Shown here piece by piece: positions 43,571-52,879 of a stretch of 64,000 nt of DNA. The position numbers and the translations under genes are program-made. Within the stretch, counting starts at the first letter, position 1. Every line of letters begins with the position of its first letter. The notes below the pieces were generated by a model, which was given only the letters and a program-made list of their open reading frames with translations, was not told where the DNA came from and ran no database searches. This DNA is from Falsihalocynthiibacter arcticus. GTDB lineage: Bacteria; Pseudomonadota; Alphaproteobacteria; Rhodobacterales; Rhodobacteraceae. The stretch spans positions 4,121,501-4,185,500 of the forward strand of contig NZ_CP014327.1 of NCBI RefSeq assembly GCF_000812665.2. The letters run 5' to 3'.

Positions 43571-44161
43571 ATGAATATATTACTGACGCTCGTGTCACCA
43601 TTAAGCCTCGTGAACGAGACGCTCCTGCGAGTCGGGCGCGCCATTGGTGCGGTCGCGATTGCCCTCATGGTCCTCGCCATTCTGGTTCAGGTTTTTTTCC
43701 GGTATATTTTGAACAACGCCCTGCCGTGGCCCGATGAGGCCGCACGCTTTTGCATGATGTGGATGACTGGCCTGATGGCTCCGACGGCATTTCGCCGTGG
43801 CGGTTTTGTGGCCATCGACATGTTGTTGTATTCCTTGCCCCGTACGATCGCGGGCGTGATAAATCTTATCCTGCTTTCGCTGTCATTTATCGTTCTTGTG
43901 GTTGCGGTTCAAATCGGCTGGGGCGAAGTCACAGGATTTGGCGGACGGTTCACGACGGCCTCACTTTACGTGCCCCTGTCGTTTGATTTCACCCAATGGC
44001 TGCGCGTGCCACGCTCTTGGATGATGGCCTCGCTTTTGGTTGGGGTGATCCTTCTGCTGAGCGTCAATATCGAGTTGATTTTGCGTACACTCGTTAAACT
44101 CTTTGGGGGCGAAGATCGCCTTCCCATCATCGAAGCCGCATCCATCGGAGGGTCCGAATAA
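43571..44161 (+). CDS. dctQ: TRAP transporter small permease (DctQ type)
   Basis: 196 residues with four predicted membrane helices. The family motif lies in VQVFFRYILNNALPWPDEAARFCMMWMTGLMAPTAFRRGGFVAID. Strong site GGGGGGAG upstream. Forms the membrane complex with DctM, one base overlap at the stop. Substrate is probably the sulfonate or sugar handled by the upstream enzymes. Confidence 0.93.
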   Translation: MNILLTLVSPLSLVNETLLRVGRAIGAVAIALMVLAILVQVFFRYILNNALPWPDEAARFCMMWMTGLMAPTAFRRGGFVAIDMLLYSLPRTIAGVINLILLSLSFIVLVVAVQIGWGEVTGFGGRFTTASLYVPLSFDFTQWLRVPRSWMMASLLVGVILLLSVNIELILRTLVKLFGGEDRLPIIEAASIGGSE

Positions 44162-45450
44162 TGCTTATATGGTTCCTCCCCCTCTTCCTCATCTTCCTTC
44201 TCGTTGGCCTTCCGGTGTTTTTTGGCCTATTGGCGGCGCCCGGAATTCTTCTGTTCCTGAACGGACAGGAAAAGGACATAACCCTCCTTTATCGCAACGT
44301 TTACAATGGGATGGATAGCTTTCCTCTCATGGCGATCCCGTTCTTTATGCTGGCGGGTGAATTGATGAACAAGGGCGGTATTACCATACGCCTCGTGGAA
44401 TTCGCACAGGCCCTCATGGGGCACCTTCGCGGCGGCTTAGCCCATGTGAACGTGCTGTCCTCGATGCTGTTCGCGGGCCTCTCTGGCTCCGCGGTTGCGG
44501 ACACCTCGGCACTTGGATCGATGTTAATCCCTGCGATGGAGAAACAAGGCTACTCCCGTAAATTCGCCGCCGCAATCACTGCCGCGTCCTCGGTGATAGG
44601 CCCGATCATCCCCCCGTCTGGCATCATGATCATCTATGCCTATGTGATGGGCGAAAGCGTCGCGGCACTCTTCCTTGCAGGGATAGTTCCCGGCATTATG
44701 GTGGGACTTGGCCTGATGCTGATGGTCAAATTCATGGCCGATAAATACGATTTCCCCGTTGCAAGCCGCAAATACACATGGCCCGAACGCGGACAAGCTT
44801 CTCTCAAGGCGTTCTTCCCGTTGATGACACCCGTCATCATTCTGGGCGGGATTCTGGTTGGGGTTTTCACGCCGACAGAGGCGGCAGCCGTCGCCGTGGC
44901 TTACGCGTTGATCATCGGCTTTTTCGTACTACGCACCCTTACCCTCAAAGACATTCCCGACATCCTAACACGTGCGGGCCTCACGTCTTCGGTTGTGATG
45001 TTACTGGTGGGGGCTGCTATGGCGTTTAAAACCGTTGTCAGCTTGAGCCACGCCCCCGAGCAACTCGCCCAGTTCATCCTATCGCTTTCGGAAAACCCGC
45101 TCATCCTGTTGTTCTTGATCAACATTCTGTTGTTTGTGGTCGGCATGTTCTTGGATGCGGGCCCCGCGATCATCATTCTTGGACCAATTTTGGGGCCAAT
45201 CTTCATCAGCCTTGGCGTCGATCCCATTCACTTTGCGATCATCATGTCCGTCAACCTCACCGTTGGCCTTGCAACCCCGCCGATGGGCTTGGTCCTGTTC
45301 GTCGCATCCGCCGTTTCTGGCGAACGCGTCGAAGCCATTGCCCGCGCCATTCTGCCATTTTTGGCGGTCGAAGTTGTTGTGATTTTCCTAATCACCTACA
45401 TCCCCGCCATTTCCATGACAATTCCACGACTAACCGGATTTGCTAATTAA
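44161..45450 (+). CDS. dctM: TRAP transporter large permease (DctM type)
   Basis: 429 residues, about 12 membrane helices. Family features: MAIPFFMLAGELMNKGGI, GGLAHVNVLSSMLFAGLSGSAVADTSALGSMLIPAM, IGPIIPPSGIMIIYA, and VNLTVGLATPPMGLVLFVA. Ion-gradient-driven uptake. Coupled to dctQ. Confidence 0.95.
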   Translation: MLIWFLPLFLIFLLVGLPVFFGLLAAPGILLFLNGQEKDITLLYRNVYNGMDSFPLMAIPFFMLAGELMNKGGITIRLVEFAQALMGHLRGGLAHVNVLSSMLFAGLSGSAVADTSALGSMLIPAMEKQGYSRKFAAAITAASSVIGPIIPPSGIMIIYAYVMGESVAALFLAGIVPGIMVGLGLMLMVKFMADKYDFPVASRKYTWPERGQASLKAFFPLMTPVIILGGILVGVFTPTEAAAVAVAYALIIGFFVLRTLTLKDIPDILTRAGLTSSVVMLLVGAAMAFKTVVSLSHAPEQLAQFILSLSENPLILLFLINILLFVVGMFLDAGPAIIILGPILGPIFISLGVDPIHFAIIMSVNLTVGLATPPMGLVLFVASAVSGERVEAIARAILPFLAVEVVVIFLITYIPAISMTIPRLTGFAN

Positions 45451-45476
45451 CCACGAGTATTCAGGGAGGAAACACG

Positions 45477-46535
45477 ATGCTCACTAAGACCATAACAACC
45501 CTCGCGCTTTCGGCGCTTCTAGCAGGGACCGCACTCACTGCGACGGCCGCTGACTATAAGCTCCGTGCTACAGCAAACTCCAATGAAAACGACGAAGACT
45601 ATGACGGTCTGGTTGTCTTCAAAAACTACGTCGAAGCGGCCTCCAATGGCGCGATCGAGGTGGAACTCTTTATCGGTACACAGCTCTGCTCCAACGGTGC
45701 GGAATGTTTGCAAGGCGTGGCCGACGGCACCGTCGACATCTATATTTCCACTTCGGGCGGCGCATCGGGCATCTTCCCTTATGTGCAAGTTTTGGACCTA
45801 CCCTACCTGATGGCCGACGACCGTATCGCCGAGCAAGTTTTGTCGGGCGATTTCACCCGCACAATGCGCGACATGGCGCTTGAGGATTCCGGCGATGCCA
45901 TCCGCTTGATGACCATCGGCAACACCGGCGGCTGGCGCAACTTTGCCAACACGAAACGCCGTGTGGCAGAACCCGCAGATATGGAAGGCTTGAAAATCCG
46001 GACCGTTGTCGCGGATCTTCCACAGGAACTCGTGAAAGCAATGGGCGCGTCTCCGACTCCGATCCCATGGCCAGAACTGTTTACCTCGTTCCAAACTGGC
46101 GTCGTTGAAGGCTCCAAAAACGGCATCACAGACATCATGGGCATGAAATTCCCAGACGCCGGCCTGCAATACCTCACACTTGACGGCCACGCTTACATGG
46201 GTGCCCTCTGGTGGATGTCCAACGAAACCTTCATGGAAATGCCCGAAGATATGCGCCGCGTTGTGGTTGACGGTTTCTATGCCTTGCAACAGGCAACTTT
46301 CGCGTCACCAAAGCGTAAATCCATCCAAGCCTATGAGGATTTCGTAGCGGGTGGTGGCGATCTTTATGTGCCAACGCCTGAGCAAAAAGAGGCCTTCAAA
46401 GTGTCTGCAGCTCCCGTTTACGACTGGTTCAAAGCCAACGTCACACGCGGCGACGTCATCTTTGAAGCTCTGACCACAGCTGTTGCCGAAGCAGAAGTTG
46501 AAGTTAATGCCGCACGCGCGGCCGACCTAAACTAA
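45477..46535 (+). CDS. dctP: TRAP transporter substrate-binding protein (DctP type)
   Basis: 352 residues: signal peptide (about 1-24, cleaved after TATAA), then a DctP fold with the arginine-containing segment GLKIRTVVADLPQELVKAMGASPTPIPWPELFTSFQTGVVEG that usually contacts a carboxylate/anionic ligand. Last gene of the operon; a strong terminator follows. If the pathway assignment is right it would bind sulfoquinovose or a glycoside of it. Confidence 0.93.
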   Translation: MLTKTITTLALSALLAGTALTATAADYKLRATANSNENDEDYDGLVVFKNYVEAASNGAIEVELFIGTQLCSNGAECLQGVADGTVDIYISTSGGASGIFPYVQVLDLPYLMADDRIAEQVLSGDFTRTMRDMALEDSGDAIRLMTIGNTGGWRNFANTKRRVAEPADMEGLKIRTVVADLPQELVKAMGASPTPIPWPELFTSFQTGVVEGSKNGITDIMGMKFPDAGLQYLTLDGHAYMGALWWMSNETFMEMPEDMRRVVVDGFYALQQATFASPKRKSIQAYEDFVAGGGDLYVPTPEQKEAFKVSAAPVYDWFKANVTRGDVIFEALTTAVAEAEVEVNAARAADLN

Positions 46536-46543
46536 AGCACAGA

Positions 46544-46570
46544 GGGCGCGGTTCAAGCCGCGCCCTTTTT
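46544..46570 (+). terminator. Rho-independent terminator of the monooxygenase/TRAP operon
   Basis: Perfect 8-bp stem GGGCGCGG/CCGCGCCC with a 6-nt loop and TTTTT. Confidence 0.9.
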
Positions 46571-46588
46571 CCGTTTTAAGACTTCCAC

Positions 46589-47059
46589 CTAACGAAACGG
46601 GTACATCCAGCCCTTGTAATCATTGACCAAAACATGCGCCTTCTCAATTTCCGCCTGCGTCATCTTTTTCACGATCTCTTCCAGAGAAATTGCCGCGTCG
46701 GGGTCTCCCCCGATGGCCGAAAGCGTGTACCACATATAGCCTCGAACCAAGTCAGGTGCCGCCACACCACGGCCCACCTCGTAATACCAACCGATCCCCG
46801 ATTGCGCGCCGGGATGCCCCTTGAGGGACGCGCGCAAATACCATTCAAACGCCCGCACATCGTCTTGCTCAACCCCAAGTCCAAGCGCGTACATGACGCC
46901 AATAAGCTCCTCGGCGTCGGCATTGCCACTGCGCGCGGCGGGCAAAAACTCCTCCATCGCAGCGGCATAGTTATCGGCCTCCATAAAGTCGCGGCCCTCT
47001 TCCACCCCTCCAAAGGCGGGGCTAGCCGCAATCAAACTCGCAAAAACAAACTGGCGCAT
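46589..47059 (-). CDS. Sel1-repeat (TPR-like) secreted protein
   Basis: 156 residues: signal peptide (MRQFVFASLIAASPAFG), then Sel1-like repeats (AAARSGNADAEELIGVMYALGLGVEQD and the following ASLKGHPGAQSGIGWYYEVGRGVAA). AAAGGAGAG precedes the start at proper spacing. Such proteins mediate protein-protein contacts in the periplasm. Its ribosome-binding site lies inside the region that encodes the signal-peptide part of the divergent peroxidase. Confidence 0.85.
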   Translation of the reverse strand: MRQFVFASLIAASPAFGGVEEGRDFMEADNYAAAMEEFLPAARSGNADAEELIGVMYALGLGVEQDDVRAFEWYLRASLKGHPGAQSGIGWYYEVGRGVAAPDLVRGYMWYTLSAIGGDPDAAISLEEIVKKMTQAEIEKAHVLVNDYKGWMYPFR

Positions 47060-48349
47060 GTCGCTCTCCTTTTGTGCGTTTCACAGCCCGTTTTGGCCGA
47101 ACTTCCTGCGCCGCTCACTCCCGAAGACTTTATCGTCTTTGACGCGAAACAGGCGGCAATTGGTCAGCTTTTATTTTACGATAAAATACTGTCAGGGAAC
47201 AGGAATATCGCCTGTTCCACCTGTCATCATCCCAAATTTGGCACGTCCGACGGCCTGTCGCTTGGAATTGGCGAGGGCGGCGTTGGGCTTGGCATTGACC
47301 GCACCGCAGGCAGCGGCGACAGCGCGATTAAAAAACGCATTCCACGCAACGCCCCTGCCCTCTGGAACCTCGGCGCAAAATCCCTGCACACAATGTTTCA
47401 CGACGGGCGCCTCTCCATCGACGACAAATACGCAAACGGCTTTGACAGCCCCGCCGAAGAATGGCTACCGCAGGGGCTCGAAACGCTCCTCGCCGCCCAA
47501 GCGGTTTTTCCACTGACTGCGCAGTTTGAAATGGCTGGAAATCCAAGCGAAAACGAAGTCACAGGTGCCGTTCATGACCGCATTGATGCAGGCTGGCCGA
47601 TCCTTGCAAAACGCGTGCGCATCATACCCGCCTATGGTTCCGCATTCGTTGACGCCTTTGATCATATCGACACCCTAGAGCAGGTTACCATCGTCGAGAT
47701 AGCCAACGCCTTGGCCGCATTTATGGGGCTCGAGTGGCAAAGTTTCGACAGCCCTTACGACCAGTATATTCAAGGAGACACCGCCGCCTTAAACGCAACT
47801 GAAACAGCAGGAATGACCCTCTTCTTTGGAAAAGCGCAGTGCTCTAGTTGCCACGCAGGGTCCCTCCTCACGGATCAAAAATTCCACGCGCTTGCCCTGC
47901 CTGCGTTCGGTCCTGGGCGCACACGCCGCTTTGATCCCATGCCGCGCGATGTGGGCCGCATGGGGAAATCAGACCGCCAAGAAGATGCCTATCGGTTCCG
48001 CACCCCCATGCTTAGAAATATCGAAAAGACAGCGCCTTACGGGCACAATGGCGCATACCCAACGCTTGAGGGGATTGTCCGTCATCACATTGAAGCGAAG
48101 CCTATTTGGGCCCGCGATTTGCTGGTCTTGCCTGACGCCGCATGGATTTCACAGGTCGATTTTGCCATTCAAAGCGACACACGCGAAATGGAACGCCAGC
48201 GACGCGTGCGCGACACCGTGCCCCTTGCCCTCAGCGATAGCGAAATCACTGAAATAGTCGCTTTTTTGGAAGCCCTCACGGGAACAACATTGAACGATCC
48301 CCGTTTTGGAATACCGAAATCCGTCCCTAGTGGATTGCCGCTTGATTAG
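47051..48349 (+). CDS. Di-haem cytochrome c peroxidase / MauG-family protein, start uncertain
   Basis: About 430 residues. Two haem-binding CxxCH motifs (NIACSTCHHP and AQCSSCHAG), LGKILFYD-like GQLLFYDKILSGN, distal-haem region and RTPMLRNIEKTAPYGHNG. Periplasmic H2O2 reductase or related oxidase. The hydrophobic LAHVALLLCVSQPVLA fits a signal peptide, but no ATG/GTG stands in frame before it. ATG 47058 is in another frame, and one extra T in the run at 47070-47073 would join it (MSLSFLCVSQPVLA). Either a one-base contraction or a 5' truncation at the border with the Sel1 gene. Confidence 0.8.
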   Translation: MAHVALLLCVSQPVLAELPAPLTPEDFIVFDAKQAAIGQLLFYDKILSGNRNIACSTCHHPKFGTSDGLSLGIGEGGVGLGIDRTAGSGDSAIKKRIPRNAPALWNLGAKSLHTMFHDGRLSIDDKYANGFDSPAEEWLPQGLETLLAAQAVFPLTAQFEMAGNPSENEVTGAVHDRIDAGWPILAKRVRIIPAYGSAFVDAFDHIDTLEQVTIVEIANALAAFMGLEWQSFDSPYDQYIQGDTAALNATETAGMTLFFGKAQCSSCHAGSLLTDQKFHALALPAFGPGRTRRFDPMPRDVGRMGKSDRQEDAYRFRTPMLRNIEKTAPYGHNGAYPTLEGIVRHHIEAKPIWARDLLVLPDAAWISQVDFAIQSDTREMERQRRVRDTVPLALSDSEITEIVAFLEALTGTTLNDPRFGIPKSVPSGLPLD

Positions 48350-48678
48350 CGTAGCTCCCTGCAGATTAACGACGTCTTTGTAGGCGACGGAAATCTCAGC
48401 AAGAGGCTTAGGTTGGAATGACGTGAAACCGTGCGTTCCAAAGGTTTTTATCTTAGCGAGAAAGCTGCGACTTATTTCCCGCTGACATATGGCCGTTACA
48501 AAACTACCCTATCAGCTAGCAAGTGCGCTTCGCATGCATCGCAGGGATCACCCTGTTTTCTAAATCTAAATTCGTCGGGCCGATCCATGGCCCGCTTACC
48601 GCAGGCGTGCGTCCTAATCGGCTGCGCCATCAAAACACTTATGCCCAATTGGGCATTTACTCGACTGGAGTATACTTA
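48350..48678 (+). promoter_or_regulatory. ugp promoter region with candidate Pho box
   Basis: 329-bp gap before ugpB. CTGACAT (48482-48488), 4-bp spacer, CCGTTAC (48493-48499) resembles the alphaproteobacterial PhoB half-site pair CTGTCAT-N4-CTGTCAC in 6 and 5 of 7 positions. Phosphate control would suit a glycerol-3-phosphate uptake operon. No sure -10/-35. Confidence 0.35.
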
Positions 48679-49983
48679 ATGACCCGCGTTTCAATCCTTT
48701 CTGCTGCCGCTCTATCCATGATGGCCAGCAGCGTTGCTGCTCAAACTGAAATCACTTGGTGGCACGCTATGGGCGGCGCCCTTGGTGACACGGTGAACCA
48801 AATCGCGACTGACTTTAACGCAAGCCAGTCTGACTATCAGATCACACCAGCCTTTAAGGGCACTTACGAAGAGGCCCTGACTGCGGGCATCGCGGCCTTC
48901 CGCGCAGGTGAACAGCCAAACATTTTGCAAGTGTTCGATGCGGGCGCGGCAACGGTGATCGGCGCAAAGGGTGCCACGATCCCTGTGCAGGATTTGCTGA
49001 CGGAGAATGGCGTTGATTTCGATATTAACGACTACATTTCTGGTGTGCGCTACTTCTATGCGGATAGCGACGACAAGATGATCGGCATGCCGTTCAACTC
49101 TTCCTCCCCGATCATGTATTACAATCTGCAAGCCATGGAAGCCGCTGGTGTTGACGCACCAAAAACATGGGAAGAATTCGAAACAGTGACCGCTCCAGCT
49201 TTGGTTGAAGCAGGGTATATTCCGCTGGCGCAATCGCATTCGCCTTGGATTTTTGCGGAAAACTTCATGTCTCGTCATGACCTGCCGTTCGCCACAAATG
49301 ACAATGGCTATACGGGTTCAGACACAGAAATTTTGATCAACTCCCCTGAAATCAAAATGCATTGGTCACATGTGAAAGATTGGTTGGATTCAGGCTATTA
49401 TGCTTGGTACGGCGCGGGTTGGGGTGACAACCAAACACCGTTCGAAGAAGGCAAAGTTGCAATTTGGCTTGGGTCTTCAGGCTCCTTTGGTGGATTGTCC
49501 AAATTGGACCTGCCGTTTGAATTCTCAGCAACATATCTCCCCTATTGGGAATCTGTAACCACAGAGCCAAAACAAACATTTATCGGCGGCGCTTCCTTGT
49601 TTGCGATGTCTGGCAAGTCTGACGAAGAGAACCAAGCAACGGCCGCGTTCTTTGACTTCCTGACATCCCCAGAAGTTCAATACATGTGGCACCAAGAGAC
49701 CGGTTATGTGCCGATCACAATCGCAGCCTATGAAATGGCACAAGCGGATGGGTATTATGATCGCGCACCGGCTGCAGAAATCGGCATCAAGCAATTGTCT
49801 TTGCCTGCTGGTGAGAACACAAAAGGGTATCGCATGGGGTTCTATGTGCAAATCCGTGACGTGATGAACCGTGAATTCGGCCGCATCCTTGGTGGCGAGA
49901 CATCGGTAGACGATGCCTTTGCGACAATGGAACTTGAGGGCAATGAGTTGCTTGCCAAGTTTGCCCAGACTCAAGCGCAATAA
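48679..49983 (+). CDS. ugpB: sn-Glycerol-3-phosphate ABC transporter, binding protein UgpB-like
   Basis: 434 residues from ATG 48679 (GGAG 8 bp upstream). Signal peptide to SVAAQ, then the UgpB hallmark EITWWHAMGGALGDTVNQIATDFNASQ, FNSSSPIMYYN, ALVEAGYIPLA, and GGASLFAMSGKS. Periplasmic receptor for glycerol-3-phosphate or glycerophosphodiesters. First gene of ugpBAEC plus a phosphodiesterase-like gene. Confidence 0.92.
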   Translation: MTRVSILSAAALSMMASSVAAQTEITWWHAMGGALGDTVNQIATDFNASQSDYQITPAFKGTYEEALTAGIAAFRAGEQPNILQVFDAGAATVIGAKGATIPVQDLLTENGVDFDINDYISGVRYFYADSDDKMIGMPFNSSSPIMYYNLQAMEAAGVDAPKTWEEFETVTAPALVEAGYIPLAQSHSPWIFAENFMSRHDLPFATNDNGYTGSDTEILINSPEIKMHWSHVKDWLDSGYYAWYGAGWGDNQTPFEEGKVAIWLGSSGSFGGLSKLDLPFEFSATYLPYWESVTTEPKQTFIGGASLFAMSGKSDEENQATAAFFDFLTSPEVQYMWHQETGYVPITIAAYEMAQADGYYDRAPAAEIGIKQLSLPAGENTKGYRMGFYVQIRDVMNREFGRILGGETSVDDAFATMELEGNELLAKFAQTQAQ

Positions 49984-50047
49984 TCACTTTTCATACCAAG
50001 ACCTGATGGCCGCTCTGCGGCCATCAGCGTATTCACAAGGACCCGCT

Positions 50048-50929
50048 ATGAAACGCGCTGCTTTCACCAACCGTTGGTTACCGATCCTGTTGCTCGTGCC
50101 ACAGATCTCAATCATCGGCATTTTCTTCTACTGGCCTGCCATCCATGCGCTGCGCTCGTCATTCTATCTGCAAGACCCCTTTGGATTTAGCGAAACATTT
50201 GTTGGGTTTGCCAACTACGCATCGCTATTCAATTCCGCGTCCTATGGGCGCGCTGCGATATTCACAGTTTCTTTCACGCTACTTGTCACCATCCTGTCGC
50301 TTGGCATTGCTTTGCTGCTTGCGGTAAAGGCCGACAAGGTTGTGCGCGGGGCCAAGACATACCGCACACTTTTGATGTGGGTTTACGCCGTTGCGCCTCC
50401 TGTTGCGGGTGTGATGGGGCTGATCCTTTTCAACCAAAGCTGGGGGCCGATCTCCGATCTCTTCAAAAGCCTTGGTTGGGATTTTGCCCTTGGCGTAAAT
50501 TATTACGACACGGCCTTCGCGATGGTTTTGATTTCCGTCTGGAAGCAGATCCCCGTCAACTTTATTTTCTTCCTGTCAGGGCTACAATCCATCCCCAAAT
50601 CTGTGCGCGAGGCCGCGATGATCGACAATCGATCCGCCGCTGGCCGCTTTTGGGACGTGACCTTTCCTTTGCTGGCCCCAACAGGGTTTTTCCTGTTGAT
50701 CACCAATATCACCTATTCGCTTTTTGACACGTTCGGCATCATCGACACGGTGGTGAAGGGCGAGCCAGGAAACAACCCGATGACCCTTGTCTACAAGGTT
50801 TATGTGGATGGGTTCCGAGGCAACGACCTTGGAGGATCATCGGCGCAATCTGTTGTCTTGATGGTGCTTGTTTTGGCGATGACTGTTTTTCAATTTCGGC
50901 TCGTTGAACGCCGCATTCACTATACATGA
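50048..50929 (+). CDS. ugpA: Glycerol-3-phosphate ABC transporter permease UgpA
   Basis: 293 residues from ATG 50048 (AAGGA upstream). Six membrane helices; starts RWLPILLLVPQISIIGIFFYWPA, typical UgpA/MalF type. EAA loop VREAAMIDNRSAAGRFWDVTFPLLAP. Pairs with UgpE. Confidence 0.93.
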   Translation: MKRAAFTNRWLPILLLVPQISIIGIFFYWPAIHALRSSFYLQDPFGFSETFVGFANYASLFNSASYGRAAIFTVSFTLLVTILSLGIALLLAVKADKVVRGAKTYRTLLMWVYAVAPPVAGVMGLILFNQSWGPISDLFKSLGWDFALGVNYYDTAFAMVLISVWKQIPVNFIFFLSGLQSIPKSVREAAMIDNRSAAGRFWDVTFPLLAPTGFFLLITNITYSLFDTFGIIDTVVKGEPGNNPMTLVYKVYVDGFRGNDLGGSSAQSVVLMVLVLAMTVFQFRLVERRIHYT

Positions 50930-50937
50930 GGCCCGAT

Positions 50938-51822
50938 ATGAACACCGAAATAGTGACCCAATCCGCCCCCCGCGCACGGATCAAACTGTCGTTGGTCTTT
51001 GACCACGGCATCCTCATCCTTGGCGCGGCCTTTTTGATCCTGCCAGTCCTGATGCTTTTGCAAATGAGCACCATGCCAGACCTCTTTAACATGAAAAACG
51101 GGCCGAGCTTCGCCATTGGCGATCAACTTGATGAAAACTTTCGCAAAGCGATGTTTGAGGCAGACGGGTTCTCAGGCGAGAACACTGGCGTTCAGATGCT
51201 TTGGAACTCGTTGATCCTCGGGCTTGGCTTTGCGGCTGGTAAAATTGTGCTGGGCATGATGGCCGCCTATGCAATTGTCTATTTCCGTATGCGGTTTGCG
51301 ACATTCGCGTTCTGGATCATCTTCACCACGCTACTTTTGCCGCTTGAGGTGCGTATTTTACCGTCCTACGAGATCGTACAACAACTTGGCATGCTCAATA
51401 CGTATCAGGGGCTTATCATCCCGCTCATTGCATCGGCCACGGCGACTTTCTTTTTCCGCCAATACTTCCGATCCATCCCCGAAGAGCTGGTCGAAGCCGC
51501 CCGCATTGACGGCGCTGGACCGTTCAAATTCTTCATTGATATTTTGGTGCCGCTTTCCCGAACGATGATTGCCGCGATGTTCATCATCATGTTCGTCTAT
51601 GGCTGGAACCAATATTTGTGGCCTACGATGATCACCACGGATGAAGATATGTTCACCCTCGTGCGCGGCATCAAGCAAATCAGACAATCTCTCGAGGGCA
51701 CCAGTCTGCCCGAATACGGACGCGCAAATATGCTGGCCCTTATCGCCATTTTGCCCCCCGTTTTAATCGTCATCTTCTTCCAAAGCTGGTTCGTCAAAGG
51801 TTTGACGGAATCGGATAAATAA
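50938..51822 (+). CDS. ugpE: Glycerol-3-phosphate ABC transporter permease UgpE
   Basis: 294 residues from ATG 50938; an in-frame ATG at 50926 overlaps the ugpA stop but has no site, whereas 50938 has GAGG at 6 bp. MalG-type permease with EAA loop VEAARIDGAGPFKFFIDILVPLSR and the C-terminal FFQSWFVKGLTES. Confidence 0.92.
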   Translation: MNTEIVTQSAPRARIKLSLVFDHGILILGAAFLILPVLMLLQMSTMPDLFNMKNGPSFAIGDQLDENFRKAMFEADGFSGENTGVQMLWNSLILGLGFAAGKIVLGMMAAYAIVYFRMRFATFAFWIIFTTLLLPLEVRILPSYEIVQQLGMLNTYQGLIIPLIASATATFFFRQYFRSIPEELVEAARIDGAGPFKFFIDILVPLSRTMIAAMFIIMFVYGWNQYLWPTMITTDEDMFTLVRGIKQIRQSLEGTSLPEYGRANMLALIAILPPVLIVIFFQSWFVKGLTESDK

Positions 51823-51832
51823 GGAAAATCTC

Positions 51833-52879
51833 ATGGCTCAGGTCACACTGTCCCAGATCTCTAAGGTCTACTCCAACGGCTTTACTGCCGTACATCCCGC
51901 AAGTTTCGATATTCCGGATGGCGAATTTGTTGTTCTTGTTGGCCCGTCGGGATGCGGGAAATCGACAATGCTGCGTATGATCGCAGGTCTAGAAGATATC
52001 TCTAGCGGAGGTTTGAACATCGGCACTCGGCAGGTGAATGACCTCGATCCAGCCGACCGCGATATTGCGATGGTTTTCCAAAACTACGCGCTGTATCCGC
52101 ATATGAACGTGCGCAATAACATCGGTTACGGATTGAAAAACCGCAAGATTGCCAAGGCGGAGATTGACCGCAAAATACGCGAGGCCTCAGCGATGCTGAA
52201 CCTTGATGATTACCTCGACCGCAAGCCAAGCCAGCTTTCAGGCGGGCAACGTCAACGTGTTGCCATGGGCCGTGCGATTGTGCGTGACCCCGCCCTATTT
52301 TTATTCGACGAACCCCTCTCGAATCTAGATGCCAAACTGCGCACACAAATGCGTATTGAGATCAAAGCCCTCCAACGTCGCCTTGGTGTGACCGCTGTTT
52401 ATGTGACCCATGATCAGGTCGAGGCCATGACAATGGCGGACCGCATTATTGTGATGAACGAAGGGCGGATTGAGCAAATCGGCACGCCAACCGAGGTTTA
52501 CAACAGGCCTGAAACCACGTTCGTGGCGTCGTTCATGGGCGCTCCACCGATGAATTTGATGGTAGGCGTCGCGCGGGACGGGCAATTGCGTGTCGGTGAC
52601 GAACCGATCGCAGCGCATGATCTGCCCACCTCCGGAAAGGTAACCATCGGCATTCGCCCAGAAGATATCGTTCCGGATGAAAATGGGGATATCACAATCG
52701 ACGTTACCCTTGTCGAGGAACTTGGTGCGCATCGCCTTTTGCACGGCACTCTTGCGGGTCAAGACATCAGCATTCACGTCGATAAAGATAACATCATCAG
52801 CGTCGGGTCGCTCCGGGTGTCCCTAAAACCAAACGCTGTATCCCTGTTTGATGCCATAACAGGGGGACGCCTGACATGA
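51833..52879 (+). CDS. ugpC: Glycerol-3-phosphate ABC transporter ATPase UgpC
   Basis: 348 residues: Walker A GPSGCGKSTMLR, signature LSGGQRQRVAMGRA, Walker B LFLFDEPLSNLDA, H-switch THDQVEAMT, and C-terminal TOBE domain. Gene overlap ATGA with the following phosphodiesterase-like gene. Confidence 0.94.
   Translation: MAQVTLSQISKVYSNGFTAVHPASFDIPDGEFVVLVGPSGCGKSTMLRMIAGLEDISSGGLNIGTRQVNDLDPADRDIAMVFQNYALYPHMNVRNNIGYGLKNRKIAKAEIDRKIREASAMLNLDDYLDRKPSQLSGGQRQRVAMGRAIVRDPALFLFDEPLSNLDAKLRTQMRIEIKALQRRLGVTAVYVTHDQVEAMTMADRIIVMNEGRIEQIGTPTEVYNRPETTFVASFMGAPPMNLMVGVARDGQLRVGDEPIAAHDLPTSGKVTIGIRPEDIVPDENGDITIDVTLVEELGAHRLLHGTLAGQDISIHVDKDNIISVGSLRVSLKPNAVSLFDAITGGRLT

Noticed and set aside
46634-47050. 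Extending the peroxidase to the ATG at 46634
   Set aside because: The extra ~140 residues are antisense to the Sel1 gene and carry no signal peptide; the mature enzyme begins after LAHVALLLCVSQPVLA.
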